Assembly: GCA_017883385.1 (NCBI GenBank) | Contig: JADGNQ010000051.1 | Location: forward strand, 1-34,646 | Direction: 5' to 3' | Source: Candidatus Sulfotelmatobacter sp. | GTDB lineage: Bacteria > Acidobacteriota > Terriglobia > Terriglobales > Acidobacteriaceae | DNA: 34,646 bases | Part shown: piece by piece, positions 1 to 11,300 of the stretch | Position numbering within the stretch: position 1 is the first letter of the stretch | How the letters are laid out: the number at the start of each line of letters is the position of its first letter | Position numbers and translations under genes: made by a program | The notes under the pieces: model-generated | What the model was told of the DNA's origin: nothing | Seen by the model: only the letters and a program-made list of their open reading frames with translations | The model's database searches: none

Positions 1-1854
1 GCGCGATGCCCTGGTGCGCCACGGGCTCGCCTTATCGAACGAGGTCATCCTCCTCACTTCGCCGGACACAGGGGCGGACGGGCCGGCCACCTTTACGAGA
101 CGCTGACCGACTATGCGGCAACAGTCGTCTTCCTATGTATGGTGGTCGCCGCGGTCCGACGGCTCGTCTTCAAGCCCGCCCGGTATGCGGTACCGGCAAA
201 GTATGGCAAGAGTCATACACCCGACGCCGTTTTCCTTCTGGGGCTCATTGCGATTCTGATGGTGGCCGACAGCATGTTCTCAGCCAGCAATGCCACGCGT
301 CACTTGCAGCAGAACCAACCGGTTGAGACTCTGGCTGTGTTCTCTCTACCCTGGATGTTGAAGGCGGCGATTGGCGCGATGCCCTTGGCGACCCTGTGGG
401 CCCTGAACGTCGGCGCCTATCTCGTCCATGAACTGACCTTTTACTTTCTGCTCTGCTACCGGCCTTTTGGAATCCAGTTTCACGTGGAGACGTCGCTGTT
501 CAGCGTTTACTTTGCAAAGTTGGAACGAGGGACTTTGAAGCCGGTGCGATGGGGCGTCCCCGACGAGAGTCTGGATCAGGTGAAATCGTTCGGCGTGAAG
601 ACGTTCGAAGACTTTACCTGGAAGCACATGCTCGACTTCTATTCCTGCGCCGATTGCGGGCGCTGCGCCGACAATTGCCCCGCCAATGCGGTGGGGAGGC
701 CACTATCGCCACGGTTTATCACCATCAAGGCCAGAGACTACGCGTTCCAGCACTATCCAGTGCTCGGCAAGGCACACAATCACAAACCGCTGATCGGCAA
801 TATTTATTCCGAAGACGAAATCTGGTCCTGCACCACTTGCGGCGCGTGCGAAGAGGAGTGCCCGCTGCTGGTTGAATACATCGACAAGATCGTCGATCTG
901 CGCAGGGGCATGATCGATGACGGAAATGTGCCCCAATCACTGCAGAAGCCACTGAAAGCTCTGGAGAGTCGCGGCAATCCTTACGGAAAGATGGAGAAAA
1001 AAAGGGGCGACTGGGCGAAAGCAATACCGCCCGGCTCCCAACCGACCAACGCGGTCAAGCTGCTTGACGGCAAGAGCGGTGCCGACACACTGTATTTCGT
1101 CGACAGCATTACTTCTTACGACGACCGCATGCAGGCGATCGGGCGCGCCACCGCGCGCATCCTGGAGTGCCTCGGAAAGAATTTCGGGATTCTGGGCGCC
1201 ACCGAAAAGGACAGTGGGCACGAAGTCCGCCGCTTCGGCGAAGAGATGCTGTTCATGGCCCTGCGTGATCACAACACTGAGGTCATCAAGGCGGCAGGAG
1301 TACAGCGAATCGTCACGGCCGATCCGCATGCCTACAACGCTCTCAAACACGACTATAAGGATGTCCCGCCTGTCGAGCACATTGTCCAGGTGGTCGCCCG
1401 TGAGGTGCGAGACGGTAACGTCCGATTCAACCCGGTCGAAGACAAAGACCGTGTGTACGCCTACCACGACCCCTGTTATTTGGGACGCCACAACCAGGTC
1501 TACGACGACCCGCGCGATGTGCTCGACTCGATCCCCGGACTGACCAGAGTCGAAATGCAGCGGTCACGCGACCGGTCCTTCTGCTGCGGTGGAGGCGGAC
1601 TGATGCTGTTCTACGAACCCAAAGAAGACCAGAGGATGGGCATGCTGCGAGTGCGTATGGCCGCGGAGGCCGGGGCAAACGTGATCGTCACCGCCTGCCC
1701 GTTCTGCATGGTGAATATCGAAGATGCGATCAAGGTGGCGGGCATGGAAGGCAAGATGTCGGTGATGGACCTAACTGAACTGGTCGACCGGCACCTGGTT
1801 CGCGAAGGTACCGAGAAGACAGAGAAATTGGAAGCTGCAACCTGTGGAGGTTAG
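1..1854 (+). CDS. Membrane Fe-S oxidoreductase, EMO/HdrD-like (5' end missing)
   Basis: The reading frame is open from base 1, so the true start lies upstream. The visible part has hydrophobic helices (around the Met codon at 139, at about residues 28-45 and 70-105 counted from that Met) resembling the cytochrome b-like part of NarI-type fusions. Two 4Fe-4S motifs follow (C170/C173/C176/C180 and C231/C234/C237/C241), then two CCG-type domains. The second CCG domain is intact (C446, C482-C483, C520, C523). In the first, the cysteine pair is replaced by Asp-Ser (358-359) and CPHC by DPHA (395-398). Proteins of this DUF224/EMO type connect electron-transferring flavoprotein to menaquinone in the membrane. 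The etfBA genes directly downstream, with stop and start overlapping or adjacent, support that role. Electron direction is inferred. The first ~95 bases read poorly in this frame, so an error there is possible. Confidence 0.85.
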   Translation, partial: ARCPGAPRARLIERGHPPHFAGHRGGRAGHLYETLTDYAATVVFLCMVVAAVRRLVFKPARYAVPAKYGKSHTPDAVFLLGLIAILMVADSMFSASNATRHLQQNQPVETLAVFSLPWMLKAAIGAMPLATLWALNVGAYLVHELTFYFLLCYRPFGIQFHVETSLFSVYFAKLERGTLKPVRWGVPDESLDQVKSFGVKTFEDFTWKHMLDFYSCADCGRCADNCPANAVGRPLSPRFITIKARDYAFQHYPVLGKAHNHKPLIGNIYSEDEIWSCTTCGACEEECPLLVEYIDKIVDLRRGMIDDGNVPQSLQKPLKALESRGNPYGKMEKKRGDWAKAIPPGSQPTNAVKLLDGKSGADTLYFVDSITSYDDRMQAIGRATARILECLGKNFGILGATEKDSGHEVRRFGEEMLFMALRDHNTEVIKAAGVQRIVTADPHAYNALKHDYKDVPPVEHIVQVVAREVRDGNVRFNPVEDKDRVYAYHDPCYLGRHNQVYDDPRDVLDSIPGLTRVEMQRSRDRSFCCGGGGLMLFYEPKEDQRMGMLRVRMAAEAGANVIVTACPFCMVNIEDAIKVAGMEGKMSVMDLTELVDRHLVREGTEKTEKLEAATCGG

Positions 1855-1856
1855 TG

Positions 1857-2645
1857 ATGGAAATCCTGGTGTGTGCACGAAGAGTGCCCGATACCTCAGA
1901 GAACGAGATTTCGCTCAATGCCGCGGGAAACGATATTGAGCGCGACGAACTTGTGTATTCGGTGAACGAGGCGGACAACTACGCCGTCGAAGAGGCCCTG
2001 CAGATTCGCGATCGCGTCGGAGGCAACGTCACGGTTGCGACGATCGGTGGCGAAGACGACGAAGAGATCCTGCGCCGGGAACTGGCTATGGGCGCGAATC
2101 AGGCCGTGCTGATCTCGGACGACGCCTTCAGCGGGTCCGACGGCAAGGGCGTCGCAACCATTCTCAAGGACTTCGTGCGGAAGGGTCGCTACGACCTGAT
2201 CCTGACCGGGGTTCAGGCTGACGACGGTGCTGCCCAGGTGGGTGGGATGCTAGCGGCGATGCTCGACTATCCGTTTGCGTCTCTGGTGAACTCGATTGCG
2301 CTGGAAGACGGGAAGCTGAAAGTCAGCCGCGAAATCGAAGGCGGCAATCGGGAGATCAACGAGATCGATCTTCCCTGCGTCCTCTCGATTCAGACCGGCA
2401 TTAATGAGCCGCGGTATGTGGGGATGCGAGGCATCCGGCAGGTGGCTTCCGCGCCCATCCCCACCTTGGGAGCTTCCGACCTTGGCGTTGACCAAGGCGC
2501 GGTCGGCGAGGCGGCCGCGAGGGTGAAACGGGTGGACTACTTCGTTCCCGCGCTGAGCAAGGGAGCCGAGATGCTCGACGGCAGCCGCGAAGAGAACGCC
2601 GATAAAGTCCTTGAGTTGGTGGCAGCGAAGGGAGGGCTGAAATAA
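1857..2645 (+). CDS. etfB: Electron transfer flavoprotein, beta subunit
   Basis: A protein of 262 residues with the EtfB fold signature: an N-terminal MEILVCARRVPD strand, the nucleotide-loop region AVEEALQIRD, and the 'ILTGVQADDGAAQVG…A…LDYPFAS' stretch typical of the family. EtfB pairs with EtfA to bind FAD and AMP (or a second FAD) and to carry electrons between acyl-CoA dehydrogenases and a quinone reductase. I chose the ATG at 1857 because GGAGG (1846-1850) sits 6 bases upstream. A GTG at 1854, overlapping the stop of the upstream gene, is an alternative. It overlaps etfA by one base (TAATG), which suggests translational coupling. Confidence 0.95.
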   Translation: MEILVCARRVPDTSENEISLNAAGNDIERDELVYSVNEADNYAVEEALQIRDRVGGNVTVATIGGEDDEEILRRELAMGANQAVLISDDAFSGSDGKGVATILKDFVRKGRYDLILTGVQADDGAAQVGGMLAAMLDYPFASLVNSIALEDGKLKVSREIEGGNREINEIDLPCVLSIQTGINEPRYVGMRGIRQVASAPIPTLGASDLGVDQGAVGEAAARVKRVDYFVPALSKGAEMLDGSREENADKVLELVAAKGGLK

Positions 2646-3631
2646 TGACTCGCATTTTTGCATACATCGTGCACAGAGGTGGGATCGTCGACGATTCCGC
2701 GGCCGAACTGTTCGCTGCGGCGAGAAAGATCGACGCCAGCGGGTTGCCCACCGCGATTGTTACTGGTTGCGGAGCAGATCTCGATGCCGCGTGCAACTCG
2801 CTGACCTCTTCCTTCCGCGAGATCTGGAAAGTCTCGCACGAAGCACTCACCTATCCCAACGCCGAACTGGTGCGGCAAGCGCTGGTGAACATTTTGCCGG
2901 CTAACAGCATTTTGCTGGTCTCGCACGATCATTTCGGGATCGATCTGTCGCCGGGACTCTCCATCAAGCTCGGATCGTCCTTTGTGTCCGACGTGTTGGC
3001 AATCGATGGGCTCGAAGGCGACTCCCTCAAACTGGGCCGGCAGGAATTCGGCGGACAAGTGAGCACACATGTTCACTGCGACATTTCCTCGGGCGCGGTC
3101 ATCAACGTCCGTCCCGGCGCATTCAAACCGGAGCAGAGCGCTCCCATCACGGGCTTGGTCGTCGACAAGTCATCCACGGTCGGCGCTCTAACGGCGCGAC
3201 GCCGGTATCTCGAGACCATCGTTGCCGAAGCAGGCGATGTTGATATCACGAAGCACACCGTCCTGGTCTCTATCGGACGTGGCATCCAGGAGAAAGAGAA
3301 TGTGTCCCTCGCCGAAGAGCTGGCTGAGGCGCTGGGCGCGGCGGTGAGCTGTTCGCGGCCGGTGGTCGATGCCAAGTGGATGGAAAAATCTCGCCAGGTT
3401 GGCTCGTCGGGAAAGACCGTGAAACCCAAGGTCTACCTGGCTTGCGGAATCAGCGGGGCATTCCAGCACCTGGCTGGCGTCAAAGGAAATCCATTCCTCA
3501 TCGCCATTAACAAAAACCCCAAGGCCCCCATCTTTCAGGTGGCCGATGTCGGTATTGTCGACGACGTACTCGAGTTCCTGCCCGAACTGACCAACAAAGT
3601 CCGTGAGATGCGCGGCGTTGCCGCAAAGTGA
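2645..3631 (+). CDS. etfA: Electron transfer flavoprotein, alpha subunit
   Basis: A protein of 328 residues, normal for EtfA. The C-terminal FAD-binding domain (about 205-320) is clear: [45 protein letters not shown] and [18 protein letters not shown] in family order. The start ATG overlaps the etfB stop by one base, and GGAGGG (2631-2636) gives an 8-base spacing. With EtfB it forms the soluble electron carrier between the acyl-CoA dehydrogenase encoded next and the membrane Fe-S protein encoded first in the block. No degenerate FAD motif was seen. Confidence 0.96.
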   Translation: MTRIFAYIVHRGGIVDDSAAELFAAARKIDASGLPTAIVTGCGADLDAACNSLTSSFREIWKVSHEALTYPNAELVRQALVNILPANSILLVSHDHFGIDLSPGLSIKLGSSFVSDVLAIDGLEGDSLKLGRQEFGGQVSTHVHCDISSGAVINVRPGAFKPEQSAPITGLVVDKSSTVGALTARRRYLETIVAEAGDVDITKHTVLVSIGRGIQEKENVSLAEELAEALGAAVSCSRPVVDAKWMEKSRQVGSSGKTVKPKVYLACGISGAFQHLAGVKGNPFLIAINKNPKAPIFQVADVGIVDDVLEFLPELTNKVREMRGVAAK

Positions 3632-3641
3632 GGTTGAGCCG

Positions 3642-5315
3642 ATGCTTGCACACAAGACACTGAAACTGAGCGTGAAATCTCTCAAAGAGTTTGCCAAAAA
3701 GCGCCTGCCCGACGAAGTCCTGATTGATCTTGATAAGCGTGACGAATGCCCGATCGACATCGTCCGCGACATGTGCAGCCCCGACAAGCTGGGCATTCAG
3801 CTGCTGTTTATTCCGGAAGAGTTTGGTGGCATGGGCGGAGGCACGTTCGATGTCTACTGCATTTGTGAGGAGATGGCGCGCATCGATCTGGGAATCGCGA
3901 CTTCTGTGCTGGCTACTTTTCTCGGCAGCGATCCAATCACGGTCGGCGCCACTCCGGAACAAAAGAAGCTCTGGCTGGGCCGCATCGCAGATGAAGGATT
4001 GTTGTTCGCCTATGGCGCCACAGAGCCGGAGGCGGGCAGCGATCTCGGGGCCCTTCGCACCACGGCGGATCCGGTCCTGAACGACGGACGTGTCGTCGGC
4101 TACACAATCAACGGCAACAAACAGTGGATCAGCAACGGTGGAATCGCCGGTGCGTACACGGTATTGGCCAGCACACCGGCTGGCCCGACGTGGTTCATCG
4201 TCGAAAAAGACGCCAAGGGTTTCACCCACGATGAACCGGAGGACAAGCACGGCATCCGTCTGAGCAATACTGCAGCACTCGCCTTCAACGACGTCTACGT
4301 CGACGCCGACCGGCTGATCGGCGGCGTCGAAGGTCAGGGATTGGTTCAGGCGCAGGCCGTGTTCGGTTACACGCGCCTCATGGTGGCTGCGTTTGGGCTG
4401 GGCGCGGGATGGGCCGCGCTTGATCGAGCCATCCCGTATTCGACCAAACGCATTCAAGCCGGCGCACCGCTCTCGGAAAAGCAAGGGTACACGCACAAAC
4501 TGATCGTGCCTCACGTAGCTCGACTGGAAGCCGCCCGCGCCTACATCGAACAGACTGCCGACCGGATCGATGCCGGCGAAGGAAACCTGAACACCGAAGG
4601 CGCCATTGCGAAGTACATGGCGACCGAAGCCGGGAACCAGGCGGCCGACGCCAGCATCCAGGCGCTCGGAGGATACGGCTACACGCACGAATACATGGTG
4701 GAGAAGATCAGCCGCGACGTTCGCATCACCACGATTTACGAAGGCACGTCCGAGATCATGGAGATGACCATCAGCCGCGACCGCTGGCAACTTCACCTGA
4801 AGACGCGCGGACAGCACTATCACGAGCGGGCCCGCGAGTTGGAAGCGCTGCATGCGCGCCATCCGAACGTGGGCGCGAATATCGCCGCGCTGGCTCATCA
4901 CGCGCTGGCCGAAGTCATGGAGAAAGCGCGCGTCGCGCGCCTCACGCGTTATCAGCACATCCTGCTGCGCCTGGGAGAGTGGATTGCGTATGCGGAGAGC
5001 GCTGGAACTTTGGCGCGTCGTGCCGCGCTTCTTGCCGAGAACAAGCTGAACGAAAAGGCGAACCGGCGCTTCGATGCAACTGCTCTGGCAGCAGTGAGCC
5101 GAGTATTTGCCCGCGAGGCGGCACTCAAGGTTGCGGAAGAAGGCTTGCGTTGGGTGTGCGGAGCCGGCGGCATCAATGACGCCGAGATGTCCGCGTTTGA
5201 GACAAGTTTACAGTTGCCCGCCATTCACCGTGCACAGGCGGGTCTGATTTTTGACATGGATTTTATAGCCGACGTCCTCTACGCCCGTGCAGCCAAGCCT
5301 GCACTCGCCGCATAA
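3642..5315 (+). CDS. Acyl-CoA dehydrogenase family protein with C-terminal extension
   Basis: FAD enzyme of 557 residues, about 170 longer than a classical 380-residue acyl-CoA dehydrogenase. The extra C-terminal helical part recalls very-long-chain dehydrogenases. Seen: the flavin/substrate motif [11 protein letters not shown] at about 124-134, [11 protein letters not shown], and [11 protein letters not shown] with Glu367 at the catalytic-base position of medium-chain dehydrogenases. It should form (or, in reverse, reduce) a C2-C3 double bond on an acyl thioester and exchange electrons with EtfAB. The ATG at 3642 is chosen because GAGG (3630-3633), overlapping the etfA stop, is 8 bases upstream; the frame also extends back to 3603 inside etfA. 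The synthase starts 68 bases after its stop, so a role in tailoring that product is possible. Beta-oxidation is the conservative alternative. Confidence 0.92.
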   Translation: MLAHKTLKLSVKSLKEFAKKRLPDEVLIDLDKRDECPIDIVRDMCSPDKLGIQLLFIPEEFGGMGGGTFDVYCICEEMARIDLGIATSVLATFLGSDPITVGATPEQKKLWLGRIADEGLLFAYGATEPEAGSDLGALRTTADPVLNDGRVVGYTINGNKQWISNGGIAGAYTVLASTPAGPTWFIVEKDAKGFTHDEPEDKHGIRLSNTAALAFNDVYVDADRLIGGVEGQGLVQAQAVFGYTRLMVAAFGLGAGWAALDRAIPYSTKRIQAGAPLSEKQGYTHKLIVPHVARLEAARAYIEQTADRIDAGEGNLNTEGAIAKYMATEAGNQAADASIQALGGYGYTHEYMVEKISRDVRITTIYEGTSEIMEMTISRDRWQLHLKTRGQHYHERARELEALHARHPNVGANIAALAHHALAEVMEKARVARLTRYQHILLRLGEWIAYAESAGTLARRAALLAENKLNEKANRRFDATALAAVSRVFAREAALKVAEEGLRWVCGAGGINDAEMSAFETSLQLPAIHRAQAGLIFDMDFIADVLYARAAKPALAA

Positions 5316-5383
5316 ATACCAAGACGCCTGACTAGTCTGAACATGCACCCCGCCAGTCCGGGTTGCACAGGAGCGTCATCATC

Positions 5384-8300
5384 ATGGAAAGCACAGCGCA
5401 TCGCGCCATCGCGATCGTCGGAGCGGGAGCCGTTCTGCCCGATGCCGCCAACGTGACCGCCTTCTGGGAGAACGTTAAGAACGGCCGTTACAGCATCACG
5501 GAAGTCTCCGCGGACCGTTGGGACCCGGCGTTTTACTACGACCCCGATCCGAGCGCTCCGGACAAGACTTACTCAAAGATCGGTGGCTGGGTCCGTGAGC
5601 AAGTCTGGGATCCGGTGAAATGGCACTTGCCCATTCCGCCGCGTGTCACCGATGCCATGGATCAGGCGCAGAAGTGGGCGATCGCGGCCACGCGCGAAGC
5701 TTTGGAAGATTACGGCTACCCCAAGCGCCCGCTCAACCCGGATCGGGTCGCTGTAATTCTGGGGAATGCGATGGCGGGCGAGAAACACTATCTGACCGCT
5801 TTGCGCGTGTTCTTTCCGGAATATGCGCACGAACTCGCCGAGATCGCCAGTTTTGCCGCTCTACCTGAGGCGGTTCGCACTGGCATCACGCGCGAATTGC
5901 ATGACCGGATGGGCAAGCATCTGCCGGAAATCACAGAAGACAGCATGCCCGGCGAATTAGCCAACTGCATTGCCGGCCGCATCGCCAATATCTACAACTT
6001 CCACGGTCCGAATTTCATTTGTGACGCGGCGTGCGCTTCCGCTATGGCCGCGATGAGCACTGCCGTCGAGGGACTGGTCGCGAACGATTTCGACGCGGTC
6101 GTTACCGGCGGCATTGACCGCAACATGGGAATCCAGACCTTCGTGAAGTTCTGCAAGATTGGTGCTCTCTCCGCGACAGGCACTCGGCCCTATGCCGAGG
6201 GAGCTGACGGTTTCGTTATGGGCGAAGGCTCTGCGATCTTCCTGATGAAGCGCCTGGCGGACGCCGAGCGGGATGGGGACAAGATCTACGCAGTGCTTCG
6301 CGGCATTGGCGCATCGAGCGACGGCAAGGGAAAAGGGATCACCGCACCCAACCCTGTTGGGCAGAAGTTCTGCCTCGAGCGCGCCTGGCGGAATGCCGGC
6401 CTGTCGCCTGCCACCGCGACGCTAATCGAGGGTCATGGCACTTCGACGCGCGTGGGCGACGTGGTCGAAGCGCAATGCATGGCGGATCTGCTCAGTAGCC
6501 ACCATCTACCAACCCACTCGGTGGCGCTGGGTTCAGTCAAGTCAAATATCGGGCATCTCAAAGGCGCAGCGGGCGCAGCCGGACTGTTGAAGACTGCGTT
6601 GGCCCTTCGAGATAAGGTGCTGCCGCCCAGCGTGCATTGCGAACATCCCAGCCCCGACATCGATTTTGCCCACTCGCCTCTGTACGTCAATACCGAACTG
6701 AAGCCATGGACAGCCCCGTCGGACACTCCGCGGCGTGCTGGGGTGAGTGCCTTCGGTTTTGGAGGCACCAACTTCCATCTCGTGCTCGAGGAGCATATCC
6801 CCCACAGCCTGACCGGAAATGGAAAACGGTCTGTCGCTGTCGGCACGCTCCCTCAAACTGCGATCAACGAGGTAGTCATGAACGCAACAGAAGTTTCTTC
6901 TCCCTCTGTGTCCGCTGCATCTCCGTCCGCGTACAAGGCGCCACTGCGTGGTGCGGTTGTGATTGGCGCCGCCTCAGAGACTGCTCTTGCGGACCGCCTG
7001 CGCGTCGTAATGAACGATGCTCAATCCGGTCGCGCGCCTGCCCCGGCAGCTCCGGCCGCAGCGGACCTGCGCGCTCCCCAGCGCCTAGCCATCGACTATA
7101 CCGACGCCACCGACTTGGCTGACAAGTCAGCCAAGGCACTCAAAGCACTCGCCGCGAATCAGCCAGCGGCATGGAAGGCGCTACGTGCGCAAGGCATCTT
7201 TCGAGGTCACGGTCTCGCGGCCAAAGTGGCGTTCCTTTATACGGGCCAAGGTTCGCAATACGTGAATATGTTGCGGCCGCTCTACACGGCGGAACCGATC
7301 GTTGCCGAGACTTTCGCGCAAGCCGATCGGGTGATGACTCCGTTGCTGGGCAAACCCCTTACCGAGTTTGTTTTCGTGGACCAGACCGACCCTGTCGCTG
7401 TCGCGAAGGCTGACGAAGATTTGCGCCAGACCGCCATTACTCAGCCGGCCGTGCTGGCAATCGATCTGGCGTTGACGCGACTGTTGGCCGCCTACGGTAT
7501 CCAACCCGACATGACAATGGGACACAGCCTGGGCGAATACGGAGCGCTGGTCGCCTCCGGCGCTCTGCCCTTCGAGGACGCACTGGTAGCCGTTAGCGCC
7601 CGGGGCCGCGGAATGACCCGTATGGCGGTGGCCGAAAAGGGCAGGATGGCGGCGGTATTCGCGCCACTGAACGAAATCGAACGCATCCTGAAAACAGTCA
7701 ACGGCTACGTAGTAATCGCCAACATTAACAGCGACCATCAGGCGGTGATTGGTGGGGCCAGCGATGCCGTCGCAACCGCCATGGAAGTGCTCAAGAAAGC
7801 TGGCTACGACGTGGCAGAGTTGCCGGTCAGCCACGCTTTCCACACCACGATTGTCGCGCCTGCCAGCGAACCACTGCGGCAGGAACTCGCGCGCCTGCAT
7901 CTGGAATCGCCGCGCCTGCCCATCGTCGCCAACGTAAACGGCGAGTTCTATCCCACCGGGCCCGGCGTTGTGCCGCAGATGCTCGACCTGCTCGCCCGGC
8001 AAGTCGCTTCACCCGTTCAATTTGTGAAGGGATTGCACACGCTATACGAAGCGGGCGCTCGCATCTTCGTGGAAGTTGGTCCAAAGAAGGCTCTACAGGG
8101 CTTTGCTGAGGATGTTCTCGGTGAGCGCGGCGACGTGGTTTCGTTGTTTACCAATCATCCGAAGTTCGGTGACATCGCGTCCTTTAACCAGGCGTTATGT
8201 GGCCTGTATGCGGCTGGACTCGGCCACGGGATCACTCAAGTCTCGCCCGAGAGACAAGCGGCAACCATTTCTCTACCGTCAGCGCTGGGTGAGACGCCGA

Positions 8301-11300
8301 AGTCCATGGCTGTCGTTGCTTCTGCCGCGAGCACCCCCGCGCCGCCGGCGACCTCCCTCGGTGCTGATCACTACTCCGAACTCGGTCACTTCTTCGCTGA
8401 CGTTCTCGAGCGTGGCTGGCAAATGCACCGAGGTCAGGAACCTGCCCCAGCGAATCTTCCCGTAGTCATCACCGGCGCCGCCCTGGGCCTGCCCGGGACC
8501 GATCACATTTTTGATGATGGCAATCTCGCCCGCATCCTGCGAGGCGATCAATTTATCGATCTCATCCCCACGCGTTTGCGGAAGGCGATGCTCGACAAGC
8601 ACATCACACGGCTGGTCAAAAGCGACAACGGCGGACCGACATTCGAGACCATCGGCAACGTGGCCGATGTCATCAAGCTGGCGGGTCGTGGAGGCGCATT
8701 CGATCTCGAAAATGAATTCGGTGTTTCCGCTGACCGGAGGGCCGCCCTCGACCGAGTCACACAACTGGCGATCGCAGTGGGCCTCGATGCGTTGCGCGAT
8801 GCCGGCATCCCGCTGGTCATGCGGTACAAGACCACAACTAAAGGTACGCAGTTGCAGGATCGCTGGGCCCTCCCCGACGCATTGCGCGACGACACCGGCG
8901 TGATCTTCGCTTCTGCTTTTCCGGGCTGCGACTCGTTCGCCGATGAAATGGGACGCTATTACGCGGATCACTCCCGCCGCGAACAGTTAGGCCTGCTGGA
9001 AAGCCTGCTGGCACGAGCCGCAAAGTCGAATGGTGATTCCGTCCTCGAACAGGAAATGGAGCGGCGCGCGGAAGACTTGCGCGACGCTATCGAGAAGGAA
9101 CCGTATGTCTTCGACCGCCGCTTCTTGCTCCGAACCTTAGCGATGGGACACTCGCAGTTTGCTGAATTCATTGGCGCCCGTGGTCCCAACACGCAAATCA
9201 ACTCAGCCTGCGCCAGCACTACGCAAGCGGTCTCGCTGGCGGAAGACTGGATCCGTGCCGGTCGCTGCCGCCGGGTGATTGTGATTTCTGCCGACGATGT
9301 TACTTCTGACCATTCGATCGAATGGTTTGGCGCCGGGTTCCTGGCCAGCGGCGCGGCCGCTACTGACGAAGTGGTGGAAGAAGCCGCCACTCCCTTTGAT
9401 CGCCGCCGGCACGGCTTGATCGTGGGCATGGGCGCCGCAGGCCTTGTCATCGAGAGTGCGGAAGCTGCTCGGGAACGTGGCATTCAACCAATCTGCGAAG
9501 TGTTGAGTACGGTCACGGCCAACAGCGCCTTCCACGGTACTCGCCTCGATGTTCAGCACATCGGCCAGATGATGGAAGACCTGATGTCCCAAGCCGAAGC
9601 TCACAGTGGCATCGCGCGATGTCAAATCGCGCCCCACACCGTCTTCGTCTCTCACGAGACTTACACGCCCGCCCGCGGTGGTAGTGCCTCGGCCGAGATC
9701 CACGCATTGCGTCATGTATTCGGCGACGCAGCCGATCAGATCGTGATTGCCAACACAAAAGGCCAGACCGGCCACGCGATGGCCACTGGCATCGAAGACG
9801 TAGTCGCGGTGAAGGCGCTGGAAACGGGATTAATTCCGCCGGTCGTGAACTTCAAGGAAGTTGATCCCGAGCTGGGTACATTGAACTTGTCCAAGGGTGG
9901 CGGGTACCCTGTCGAATACGCAATACGCCTTGGCGCCGGATTCGGTTCGCAAATCAGTATGACGCTGTTGCACTGGGTTGCGCCAAAGGACGGCATCCGT
10001 CGTCGCCCCAGTAACGTGGGCTACGCCTATCGTATCGTCGACGAAGCCTGCTGGAAAGGCTGGCTCAGCCAAGTCGCAGGTTATCCAACAGCGGATCTGG
10101 AGGTAGTGCACCGCACGCTGCGGGTACGCGATCAACGGCAGGCGTCCCGATCGGCGGAAGTCACGCAGAAGTCCCACGAGGTCGCGGCCCCCACGCTTCC
10201 CGCCTTGCCCGCCCCACTGGTCGATGCGCCGCGGATGCCAGCGCCCGTCGCGGTTGCTGAATTGAGAGTGGAAGCCAAAACACCTCCGCCCCCGTCATCA
10301 ACAGCCCCGAATCCCGCTGCGGAAGGCGATTCGGTGAAGGAGCGCGTGCTGGCTCTGGTGGCCGAGAAGACAGGCTATCCAGTGGACATGCTCGATCTGG
10401 ATCTCGATCTCGAAGCCGACTTGGGTATCGATACCGTAAAGCAAGCCGAGGTGATGGCCACGATTCGGGAGGCGTACGGCATCGTTCGCGACGACAAGAT
10501 TAAACTGCGTGACTTCCCGACGCTGGCTCGCGTAATTCAGTTCGTGCACGACCGGCGACCCGACCTTCGCGCCACACAACCCACACCAACACCTGCGGCA
10601 GCGCCATTTGCTAAACCGGCTGCTAAGAGGGGCGAGCACGAAGTCAAAACCGTCGCGCTGTTGCCCGCAGCGATCTCCGGCAAAGATAGTGACCCAGTAA
10701 AGGAACGCATCCTCGCGCTGATGGTCGAGAAGACGGGATACCCAGAAGACATGCTGGACCTGGACCTCGACCTGGAAGCGGATCTCGGCGTCGACACCGT
10801 CAAGCAAGCGGAAATGTTCGCGGCCATCCGTGAGATCTACAACATTCCGCGCGACGAGAATCGCAAACTCCGCGACTACCCAACACTCGCGCATGTAATC
10901 CGTTTCGTGTATGAGAAGCGGCCGGACTTGATGGCCGCGCCTGCGGCAGTCTCGATCGCGCCGCTTTCATCTCCGGCGGCGAGCGAACCGCCCGCGTCTT
11001 CTCCGACTCCAGTCGCAACCCCAGACACCTCCGAGGACCCCATAAAGAAGAAGGTGTTGCAGATCGTTGCTGAGAAGACCGGCTATCCGGAAGACATGTT
11101 GGACCTGGATCTTGATCTGGAAGCAGACCTCGGCGTCGACACGGTCAAGCAGGCAGAAATGTTCGCCGCGGTGCGGGCAGCCTACAACATTCCGCGCGAC
11201 GAAACTCTCAAGCTGCGCGATTTCCCCACTCTGGCTCACGTGATCAAGTTCGCGCACGACAGGTCAGGGCTCGTGGCCGCAGTCCCAGCGTCTTCCGCGA

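Noticed and set aside
1-95. Possible frameshift at the window edge (frame 2 reads RDALVRHGLALSNEVILLTS before a stop)
   Set aside because: Both frames are open here and too little sequence is visible to decide; the frame joined to the clear membrane helix was kept.
3507-4958. 483-codon open frame on the - strand opposite the acyl-CoA dehydrogenase
   Set aside because: The + strand encodes a complete enzyme with catalytic motifs; the antisense translation has no domain features.
5363-5383. TTG start for the synthase at 5363
   Set aside because: It lies upstream of the AGGAG at 5368-5372, which is correctly placed for the ATG at 5384.
8459-9995. Second KS as an inactive chain-length factor
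   Set aside because: Cys1276 and both histidines are retained, so inactivity cannot be claimed from sequence.
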